A stretch of 5,584 nt of DNA from positions 1 to 5,584 of the forward strand of contig WLND01000131.1 in assembly GCA_009726075.1 (NCBI GenBank), written 5' to 3'. Made by a program: the position numbers and the translations under genes. The DNA is from Actinomycetota bacterium. GTDB taxonomy: Bacteria; Actinomycetota; Actinomycetes; S36-B12. Below, piece by piece: positions 1 through 5,008 of the stretch; positions within the stretch are counted from its first letter, which is position 1, and each line of letters starts with the position of its first letter. The notes beneath the pieces are model-generated. The model was not told the DNA's origin and searched no databases. It saw only the letters and a list, made by a program, of their open reading frames with translations.

Positions 1-69
1 ATCACGGCCGCCGGTTCCGGCTGCTCGGCTGCGCTGGATGCTGAGCGTTACCTCGCTGCTTCCGAGTAG
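1..69 (+). CDS. trxB: Thioredoxin reductase, C-terminal end (partial)
   Basis: Reading from base 1 gives 22 codons and a TAG stop, starting ITAAGSGCSAALDAERYL. This matches the conserved C-terminal end of bacterial NADPH-dependent thioredoxin reductases, where an AAGxGCxAALDAERYL segment belongs to the FAD-binding domain close to the chain end. The enzyme is a cytoplasmic FAD protein that transfers electrons from NADPH to thioredoxin. Only this tail is present; the FAD and NADPH domains and the redox CxxC lie upstream of the window. The thioredoxin gene starts 65 bases after this stop on the same strand, the usual trxB-trxA arrangement, which supports the call despite the short length. Confidence 0.9.
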   Translation: MTAAGSGCSAALDAERYLAASE

Positions 70-96
70 CCTTTACCCGTCCCACGAACGACCCGA

Positions 97-122
97 CCGA
101 CCAACGACCTCGCCCGACCAAC
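97..122 (+). repeat. Short direct repeat in trxB-trxA spacer
   Basis: The nonamer CCGACCAAC occurs at 97-105 and again at 114-122, 17 bases apart, within a C-rich, G/T-poor spacer (about 71-122) just ahead of the trxA ribosome binding site. The stretch has little self-complementarity and should leave the trxA leader unstructured. No known operator is recognised; it may be simple low-complexity sequence. Confidence 0.4.
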
Positions 123-127
123 AGGAG
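123..127 (+). promoter_or_regulatory. trxA ribosome binding site
   Basis: AGGAG lies 7 bases before the ATG at 135. This strong Shine-Dalgarno core fixes the trxA start. Confidence 0.8.
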
Positions 128-134
128 TCCCGCC

Positions 135-455
135 ATGGGCGCAACGAAGATTGTCACCGACGCAAGTTTCGCCGACGACGTGCTGCTCAGTACCAAGCCG
201 GTCGTTGTGGATTTCTGGGCGGAGTGGTGCGGACCGTGCAAGATGGTGGCGCCGATCCTTGAGGAGATCGCCGCCGCAAACGATGGCATCGTCATCATGA
301 AGCTCAACGTCGACGAGAACCCCCAGACTGCGGCGTCGTACGGCATCACGTCCATTCCGACCCTCAACGTGTTCTCTGGTGGAGAGGTCGTCAAGTCGAT
401 CATCGGGGCCAAGCCGAAGGCGGCCCTGCTCGCCGATCTGGCCCCGTATCTCTAA
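135..455 (+). CDS. trxA: Thioredoxin
   Basis: This 106-aa protein has the normal length of a single-domain cytoplasmic thioredoxin. It reduces protein disulfides using electrons from thioredoxin reductase, whose gene ends just upstream. The active site WCGPC is at residues 31-35 (Cys32 and Cys35), with the buried Asp26 that tunes the nucleophilic cysteine and the cis-proline loop SIPTL (Pro75). The preceding DFWAEWC strand and the C-terminal GAKPKAALLADL helix are typical of actinobacterial TrxA. There is no signal peptide or membrane segment. The ATG at 135 is preceded by AGGAG at 7-base spacing. The gene probably forms an operon with trxB upstream and the CwlM homologue 4 bases downstream, the order known from mycobacteria (trxB2-trxC-cwlM). 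Nothing is missing. Confidence 0.97.
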   Translation: MGATKIVTDASFADDVLLSTKPVVVDFWAEWCGPCKMVAPILEEIAAANDGIVIMKLNVDENPQTAASYGITSIPTLNVFSGGEVVKSIIGAKPKAALLADLAPYL

Positions 456-459
456 CCCA

Positions 460-1500
460 ATGCTGCTCGGCCTCGGCGCCGAGGGAGCGGCCGTTTCCGA
501 GGTTCGCGCGAGGCTGGCACACCTTGGCCTCCTCGACGAGCAGGGGGCAGGCTCCTTCGACGAGACGGTAGCTGCCGGAGTGCGAACCTTTCAGCAGGAG
601 CGCGGCCTCACGGTCGATGGCATGGTCGGGCCCGACACCTATCGTCGGCTTGAAGAGGCGCGCTGGCAGCTCGGCGATCGAGTGCTCACCTACGTGCCCG
701 GGCATCTGGTGACCGGCGACGACGTCGCGGCGCTGCAGCGGCGACTCAATCAACTCGGGTTCGATGCCGGGCGTCCCGATGGCATGTTCGGTCCACGCAC
801 CGATGCCTCGCTGCGAGACTTCCAGGGCAGTGTGGGTGTCGTTGTCGACGGCACCTGCGGGCCGGACACCTACCGGGCGTTCGACCGGCTGGTGCGCACC
901 ATCAGCGGGGGCAATGCGTCGTCCCTGCGCGACCGAATCACGATGTCGGCCCTGCGCACCGGGGTCAGCGACAAGGTTGTCGTCATCGACCCTGGGCTCG
1001 ATGGTGGGTCCCCTGTCTGCGAGGCCATCGCGACGCGGGTCGAGGGCCGCCTCGCAGCCCTCGGTACTCAGGTGCTTCTCACCAGGGCCGGGTCTCGAGG
1101 GAGCCTGCACGACGAGGCAGATCGGGCGGCGTTCGCGAACCGCACGGCCGCCGATCTCCTGGTATCGATTCATTGTGACGAGGCTTCGAGTCCGCTGCCC
1201 ACGGGTGTTGCCTGTTTCTATTTCGGCGAGCCAACCGGTGGAGCCCACTCCGCGAGCGGGGAGTTGCTGGCGAGCATGATTCAGGACGAGGTCTGCGCCC
1301 GCACGGGCCTGCTCGACTGCCGCACCCACCCGCGCACCTGGGATCTTCTCCGCATGACTCGGATGGCAGCGGTGCGATTGGAGGTGGGCAACCTCGCGAA
1401 CATGAACGATGCCGAGCTTCTGTCGACCATTGCGATGCAGGACTCGATCGCGGAGGGCATCGCAAGCGCGATCATCCGTTTTTGCGCACCGGCCCAGTAA
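460..1500 (+). CDS. cwlM: CwlM-like peptidoglycan amidase homologue, probably catalytically inactive
   Basis: The 346-aa product has two peptidoglycan-binding type 1 domains (about residues 9-65 and 84-145, each ending in a GPDTYR-like motif) followed by an Amidase_3 domain (about 172-342). There is no signal peptide (N-terminus MLLGLGAEG), so it should be cytoplasmic. Domain order and position after trxA match mycobacterial CwlM, described as a regulator that stimulates MurA rather than a wall hydrolase. Its Amidase_3 motifs are degenerate. The zinc His of DPGHGG is Leu180 (DPGLDGG), and the following zinc Glu seems absent because the loop is short and Glu188 is out of register. His238 (SIHCDE) and Glu308 (LEVGNLAN) remain. 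It lacks the extended C-terminal tail of the roughly 400-aa mycobacterial protein. ATG 460 was chosen: it lies 4 bases after the trxA stop, suggesting translational coupling, with no clear Shine-Dalgarno. An upstream in-frame start at 379 would add 27 implausible Ser/Arg-rich residues inside trxA. Confidence 0.88.
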   Translation: MLLGLGAEGAAVSEVRARLAHLGLLDEQGAGSFDETVAAGVRTFQQERGLTVDGMVGPDTYRRLEEARWQLGDRVLTYVPGHLVTGDDVAALQRRLNQLGFDAGRPDGMFGPRTDASLRDFQGSVGVVVDGTCGPDTYRAFDRLVRTISGGNASSLRDRITMSALRTGVSDKVVVIDPGLDGGSPVCEAIATRVEGRLAALGTQVLLTRAGSRGSLHDEADRAAFANRTAADLLVSIHCDEASSPLPTGVACFYFGEPTGGAHSASGELLASMIQDEVCARTGLLDCRTHPRTWDLLRMTRMAAVRLEVGNLANMNDAELLSTIAMQDSIAEGIASAIIRFCAPAQ

Positions 1501-1603
1501 CGAACGAATCGCGTACCGGGCGGGGCCACAGCAGTCGAACGACAAAGCCGCTCGCAACCCCCACACCGAGCAGGAGTACCGCCCACATCAGCGCTCGCTT
1601 CAT
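1472..1603 (-). CDS. Small single-pass membrane protein, 43 aa, unknown function
   Basis: This open frame runs ATG at 1603 to TGA at 1472. It has a short basic start (MKR), one hydrophobic segment at about residues 5-22 rich in Leu, Val and Gly, then FVVRLLWPRP and a polar basic tail ending RKNG. By the positive-inside rule both ends carry charge, so orientation is uncertain. About 70 percent of third codon positions are G or C, in line with a real gene here. It fills the otherwise empty gap between cwlM and the aminotransferase and overlaps the last 29 bases of cwlM on the opposite strand. There is no strong Shine-Dalgarno. A GTG immediately before the ATG (1606-1604) is an alternative start that would sit at the expected transcript start. 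I do not recognise a named family. It could be a chance open frame. Confidence 0.5.
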   Translation of the reverse strand: MKRALMWAVLLLGVGVASGFVVRLLWPRPVRDSFVTGPVRKNG

Positions 1604-1611
1604 CACCGCTC

Positions 1612-1618
1612 TATGGTA
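1612..1618. promoter_or_regulatory. Candidate symmetric -10 element for divergent promoters
   Basis: TATGGTA reads as TANNNT on both strands (TATGGT on +, TACCAT on -). If the final T is at -7, transcription would start at about 1624 on the + strand, two bases before the aminotransferase GTG at 1626, and at about 1606 on the - strand, at or just before the small gene's GTG/ATG (1606/1603). No convincing -35 hexamer is seen on either side. Divergent promoters sharing a symmetric -10 and leaderless mRNAs are both known, the latter being common in Actinobacteria. Assignment here is inference from spacing. Confidence 0.4.
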
Positions 1619-1625
1619 GGGCGCT

Positions 1626-2918
1626 GTGAGCGGCTCGCGTCTAGATCCATGGGTTGATTCCTACGCTGCTAGGGCGAACGGCATGACAGCGTCCGAAATC
1701 CGGGCACTGTTCGCCGTTGCATCGCGGCCCGAGGTGGTGTCCCTGGCGGGCGGCATGCCGTTCGTGCAGGCATTGAACCTCGACATCATGGCCGAGCTCG
1801 TCCAGCGACTCATTGCGAGTCGAGGGGCTCAGGCCCTTCAATACGGCTCCGGTCAGGGCGACGTCGTGCTGCGCGAGCAGATTCTCGACGTGATGGCTCC
1901 CGTCGGAGTGACAGCGCACCCCGATGACATCGTGGTCACCACCGGGTCTCAGATGGCCCTTGACCTCGTCACCAGGGTGTTCTGCGATCCCGGCGACGTC
2001 GTGCTCGTCGAAGCGCCCAGTTACGTTGGCGCCCTCGGTGTCTTCCGGGCCTATCAGTGCGATATCGAACACGTCGCGATGGACGAGCAGGGGCTCGTGC
2101 CCGAGGCACTCAGCGAGGCCATCGCGAGGTCAAGGCGCTCCGGCCGAACCGTGAAGATGATCTACACGATTCCGTCGTTTCATAACCCGGCCGGCGTCAC
2201 CCAGGGCCACGAGCGTCGTCAGCAGATTCTCGCGATCGCCCAGAGCGCAGGCATTCTCGTCCTCGAAGACGACCCTTACGGGCTTCTCAGCTTCGACGGC
2301 CACATACCGCGTGCGATTCGTGCCGATGACCCGGACGGGGTCATCTACCTCGGGTCGTTCTCCAAGACCATCGCCTCCGGGCTGCGGGTCGGCTGGGCCG
2401 TTGCCCCCCACGGCGTACGCGAGAAACTCGTGCTCGCGGCCGAATCTGCCGTGCTCTGCCCGTCGAACTACTCCCAGCTGACTGTCTCGGCCTATCTCGA
2501 GACTCAACCGTGGCTTGAGCAGATCAAGGTCTTTCGGGAGCTGTACCGCGAGCGCCGCGATGCGTTGCTCGAGTCGCTCGGTTCCATGATGCCGGCGGGC
2601 ACCTCGTGGACGGTCCCGACCGGTGGCTTCTACTCGTGGGTCACCCTCCCGGACGGCCTCGATGCCACCGCGATGCTCCCGAGGGCGATCGCGGCGCTCG
2701 TCGCCTACGTACCGGGCACCGGGTTCTACGTCGATGGGCAGGGACGCCAGAACCTGAGGCTCTCGTACTGCTACCCCGAACCCGACCGCATCCGTGAGGG
2801 CGTGCGCCGCCTCGCCGGGGTGGTCGAGGGCGAACTCGTGCTCACGAACACGTTCGGCACCGGCACTGGCCTGCACGAGGCGCCGGGCTCTTCCTTTCCA
2901 GCACCGCACCTGAAGTAG
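1626..2918 (+). CDS. PLP-dependent aminotransferase, fold type I, class I/II
   Basis: The 430-aa cytoplasmic protein has the length and motifs of the aminotransferase class I/II group related to 2-aminoadipate aminotransferases and to the MocR C-terminal domain, but without a GntR DNA-binding domain. Visible residues are the PLP Schiff-base Lys247 in GSFSKT, Asn187 in HNPAG, Asp215 and Tyr218 in DDPYG (cofactor ring contacts), phosphate-binding Arg254 in SGLRVGW, and substrate-carboxylate Arg378 in NLRLSY. It should transfer an amino group between an amino acid and a 2-oxo acid. The substrate cannot be read from sequence; 2-aminoadipate, branched-chain or aromatic amino acids are all possible. 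The GTG at 1626 was chosen because the first residues (MSGSRLDPWVDSYAARANGMTASEIR) match the usual family start; AGGG at 1618-1621 is a close, weak ribosome site. A low-complexity tail follows residue 402. It probably shares a transcript with ddl, 7 bases downstream. Confidence 0.9.
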   Translation: MSGSRLDPWVDSYAARANGMTASEIRALFAVASRPEVVSLAGGMPFVQALNLDIMAELVQRLIASRGAQALQYGSGQGDVVLREQILDVMAPVGVTAHPDDIVVTTGSQMALDLVTRVFCDPGDVVLVEAPSYVGALGVFRAYQCDIEHVAMDEQGLVPEALSEAIARSRRSGRTVKMIYTIPSFHNPAGVTQGHERRQQILAIAQSAGILVLEDDPYGLLSFDGHIPRAIRADDPDGVIYLGSFSKTIASGLRVGWAVAPHGVREKLVLAAESAVLCPSNYSQLTVSAYLETQPWLEQIKVFRELYRERRDALLESLGSMMPAGTSWTVPTGGFYSWVTLPDGLDATAMLPRAIAALVAYVPGTGFYVDGQGRQNLRLSYCYPEPDRIREGVRRLAGVVEGELVLTNTFGTGTGLHEAPGSSFPAPHLK

Positions 2919-2925
2919 GGATCCC

Positions 2926-3876
2926 ATGCAGATTGTCGTCCTGGCCGGTGGCCTCTCACCCGAGCGTGATGTGTCCCTGCGGTCGGGGCGACGGGTCTCC
3001 GAAGCCCTGCGCAACAGCGACATGATGGCCGAGGTCACCGAGAGCGACGTTGACGCGACGCTCATCCGGCGCCTCCGGCAGCAGGCCCCCAACTGCGTGG
3101 TGCCCATGCTCCACGGGGCTGCTGGCGAGGATGGCGCGCTTCGCGATGTGCTACAGGCCCTCCGTATCCCGTTCGTCGGGTCAAGTGCGAGCTCGGCACG
3201 CCTGGCGTACGACAAGCCGGTGGCCAAGACCTTGCTCCAGCAGGCAGGGGTCTCATCACCCCGCTCGATCTCCCTGCCCCACTCGACCTTTCGCGAACTC
3301 GGTGCCACCGAGGTACTCGACGCCGTCGTCAACGAAATCGGACTCCCCCTCGTCGTGAAGCCCACCCGCGGCGGCTCGGCACTCGGGGCCTCCCTTGTTC
3401 GCGAGGCACATGAATTCCCCTCCGCCATGGTCGGCGCATTCGCCTACAGCGATGTCGCGATGATGGAAGCGTGGGTCGACGGTGTTGAAGTGGCCGTGTG
3501 CGTCTACGAGAGCCACGGTGAGCCTCGAGTGTTGCCAGCGGTAGAGATTGTGCCGCCGGGTGATCTTTACGACTACAGCGCCCGCTACACGGCTGGCACG
3601 ACTGAGTTCTTCATACCGGCCCGCCTCCCGGGCCCCGTCCTTGACGCGTGCGCGGCCGTTGCCCTTCAGGCGCACGCGGTGCTGGCACTGCGCGACTGGT
3701 CGCGATGCGACCTCATTGTCGATGCCGAAGGGGTGCCCTGGTTCCTCGAGGCGAACGCAGCACCCGGGATGACCGAGACCTCGTTGTTTCCGCAGGCGCT
3801 GGCCGCGGCGGGCCTCACGCTCGGTGACGTCACCGCAACCCTGGTTCGCACGGCGATCGGCCGCTCGGGCCTGTAG
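2926..3876 (+). CDS. ddl: D-alanine--D-alanine ligase (ATP-grasp)
   Basis: This 316-aa cytoplasmic enzyme, close to the roughly 306 aa of E. coli DdlB, joins two D-alanines using ATP to give the dipeptide added by MurF to the peptidoglycan precursor. Motifs run in family order: AGGLSPERDVSLRSG with Glu13, HGAAGEDG (63-70), YDKPVAK with ATP-contacting Lys97, VVKPTRGGSALG with Lys145 and Ser151, the omega-loop YDYSARYTAGTTEF with Tyr221, and the C-terminal metal site with Asp262, Glu275 and Asn277 in FLEANAAPGMTETS. Tyr221 corresponds to the tyrosine associated with D-Ala-D-Ala rather than D-Ala-D-lactate synthesis. The residue before it is Arg220 where E. coli has Lys. The ATG at 2926 follows AGGG (2917-2920), which overlaps the aminotransferase stop, so translation is probably coupled. 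Many actinobacteria have a second, longer Ddl elsewhere, so this could be the paralogue; a D-Ala-D-X variant specificity is less likely. Confidence 0.9.
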   Translation: MQIVVLAGGLSPERDVSLRSGRRVSEALRNSDMMAEVTESDVDATLIRRLRQQAPNCVVPMLHGAAGEDGALRDVLQALRIPFVGSSASSARLAYDKPVAKTLLQQAGVSSPRSISLPHSTFRELGATEVLDAVVNEIGLPLVVKPTRGGSALGASLVREAHEFPSAMVGAFAYSDVAMMEAWVDGVEVAVCVYESHGEPRVLPAVEIVPPGDLYDYSARYTAGTTEFFIPARLPGPVLDACAAVALQAHAVLALRDWSRCDLIVDAEGVPWFLEANAAPGMTETSLFPQALAAAGLTLGDVTATLVRTAIGRSGL

Positions 3877-3887
3877 TCAGTCGGCCT

Positions 3888-3911
3888 CGGCACCGGTACC
3901 CGCGGTCGCCG
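3888..3911. terminator. GC-rich stem-loop between convergent ddl and parB
   Basis: CGGCACCG (3888-3895) pairs with CGGTCGCCG (3903-3911) as eight base pairs with one bulged C at 3907 and a 7-base loop. It lies in the 44-base gap between the ddl stop (3876) and the parB stop (3921) on opposite strands, where a bidirectional terminator is expected. No U-run follows on either strand, as is common for hairpins at actinobacterial gene ends. Confidence 0.45.
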
Positions 3912-3920
3912 CATCCACGC

Positions 3921-4862
3921 TCAGGCGCGGTCAATCAGGTCAACGATCCTTCGAAGATCATCGGCGTCAGCGACGTCGATGATGATCCGACCGCGTGAGT
4001 TGGGTCGCGGGAGGCCCTCGACCTGCACCCTCGTGTCGAGCGCGTCGTTGAGACGTCCGAGGCAATCATCGATGAGGTCGGCCACTGTTGACGACCTCGT
4101 CTTGGGTGTGCGCTCCTTGATCTCCCGCTTCCGGCCCCCCGCCTCCCCGAGCAGGATGATCTCCTCAACGGAACGAACACTGAGGCCCTCAGCGACGATG
4201 CGCTGTGCAAGCGCCTCCATGGCCTCCGGAGACTCCAGGGACAGCAGTGCGCGTGCGTGCCCTGCACTGAGCACGCCCGCTGCCACGCGGCGCTGGACAT
4301 TCGGGGGCAGTTTCAGCAGCCGGAGCGTGTTCGATACTTGAGGTCGCGATCGGCCGATGCGCCGAGCCAACTCGTCCTGCGTGCAGCCGAAGTCGGCGAG
4401 CAACTGCTCGTAGGCTGCCGCCTCCTCCAGTGCGTTGAGATTCGCGCGGTGCAGGTTCTCGAGCAGGGCGTCGCGCAGGAGGTCATCGTCTTCGGTGTCA
4501 CGAATGATCGCGGGGATCTCAGTGAGCCCCGCCTCCTTGCTGGCACGCAGGCGCCGTTCGCCGGCGACGAGCTCGTAGCCGCCCGGCGCCCGTCGAACCA
4601 CGACCGGCTGCAGCAGGCCGATCTCCTTGATCGAGAACACCAACTCCGCGAGGGCGTCCTCATCGAAGACCACGCGTGGCTGACGGGGATTGGGCGCGAT
4701 CGACCCGATGGGCAGTTCGGCGTAGACCACCCCCATCACTGACGGCTCCACGGGCGATGCCGCGCCACTGGTCGAGCGCGGTGCGCCGGGGTTGGCTTCC
4801 ATCGGGATGAGCGCGCCGAGCCCCTTGCCGAGGCCTCGCTGGGGGATATTCGCCCTCGCCAT
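3921..4862 (-). CDS. parB: Chromosome partitioning protein ParB (Spo0J/Noc-type CTPase clamp)
   Basis: The 313-aa protein binds parS sites near the origin, spreads along DNA as a CTP-dependent sliding clamp, and is moved by ParA. The N-terminal RGLGKGLGALI (9-19) is the ParA-contacting peptide. A low-complexity linker (about 22-45) leads to the CTP-binding ParB/Srx domain with NPRQPR (58-63) and GERRLRA (101-107), then ENLHRANLNALEEA (135-148). A helix-turn-helix that reads parS follows (about 161-186, TQDELARRIGRSRPQVSNTL), then GHARALLSL (201-209). After a charged linker (243-258) comes the C-terminal dimerisation domain (259-313). Length and all key motifs are normal. The start is fixed by AAGGA on the - strand at 4872-4868, 5 bases before the ATG. 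parA lies 146 bases upstream on the same strand, the standard parA-parB pair. No parS consensus is seen in the window. Confidence 0.97.
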   Translation of the reverse strand: MARANIPQRGLGKGLGALIPMEANPGAPRSTSGAASPVEPSVMGVVYAELPIGSIAPNPRQPRVVFDEDALAELVFSIKEIGLLQPVVVRRAPGGYELVAGERRLRASKEAGLTEIPAIIRDTEDDDLLRDALLENLHRANLNALEEAAAYEQLLADFGCTQDELARRIGRSRPQVSNTLRLLKLPPNVQRRVAAGVLSAGHARALLSLESPEAMEALAQRIVAEGLSVRSVEEIILLGEAGGRKREIKERTPKTRSSTVADLIDDCLGRLNDALDTRVQVEGLPRPNSRGRIIIDVADADDLRRIVDLIDRA

Positions 4863-4867
4863 GACAG

Positions 4868-4872
4868 TCCTT
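4868..4872 (-). promoter_or_regulatory. parB ribosome binding site
   Basis: TCCTT on the + strand reads AAGGA on the - strand, 5 bases before the parB ATG (4862-4860). It decides the parB start. Confidence 0.75.
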
Positions 4873-4887
4873 GTCTACTCGTCACCG

Positions 4888-4913
4888 TGGATCGGTGGGT
4901 CTTCTTGGATCGG
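4888..4913. repeat. Direct repeat TGGATCGG upstream of parB
   Basis: TGGATCGG occurs at 4888-4895 and 4906-4913, 18 bases start to start, so about two helical turns apart, in the parA-parB spacer 26-51 bases before the parB start. The pair could be an operator for a dimeric regulator or coincidence. No known factor site is recognised. Confidence 0.35.
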
Positions 4914-4967
4914 AGAACCTTGATGGCTCGGTGCACTGCGGAGGCCAGTGTGGCTGAAGTACGGGCG

Positions 4968-4991
4968 GCGGCCCCACACCCTTCGGGCCGC
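4968..4991. other. Stem-loop in the parA-parB spacer
   Basis: GCGGCCC (4968-4974) pairs with GGGCCGC (4985-4991), a seven-base-pair all-GC stem with a 10-base loop. It starts 17 bases past the parA stop in the direction of transcription. No U-run follows. It may be a terminator, an attenuator or an mRNA-stabilising structure between parA and parB. Confidence 0.4.
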
Positions 4992-5004
4992 GGCGCTAGC
5001 GCCG
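4991..5004. repeat. 14-base perfect palindrome after parA
   Basis: CGGCGCTAGCGCCG is a perfect inverted repeat with the tetramer CTAG near its centre, 4 bases past the parA stop codon. It abuts the neighbouring stem-loop, sharing base 4991. As RNA it could form a short hairpin with a CUAG loop; as DNA it could be a dimer-binding site. It does not resemble parS or a DnaA box. Confidence 0.6.
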
Positions 5005-5008
5005 ATCC

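Noticed and set aside
69..134. Independent trxA promoter
   Set aside because: TAGCCT at 67-72 fits TANNNT loosely, but no -35 partner is seen and it overlaps the trxB stop. Read-through from trxB is the simpler explanation.
379..459. N-terminal extension of CwlM from a start at 379
   Set aside because: The extra 27 residues are a Ser/Arg/Pro-rich out-of-frame reading of the trxA end. The ATG at 460, right after the trxA stop, begins just before the first peptidoglycan-binding domain.
400..1566. Long - strand open frame (388 codons) opposite cwlM
   Set aside because: It lies antisense to a gene with clear domains; its translation is Arg/Gly/Pro-rich with no recognisable motif. Long antisense frames are expected in high-GC DNA.
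1281..1586. Alternative - strand frame (101 codons) over the cwlM end and the following gap
   Set aside because: Mostly antisense to cwlM, with no coherent segment. The frame 1472-1603 in the same gap gives a basic start plus a transmembrane segment and is preferred.
2130..3428. Long - strand open frame (432 codons) opposite the aminotransferase and ddl
   Set aside because: It spans two well-supported + strand genes and their junction, with no domain and biased composition: a codon-bias shadow.
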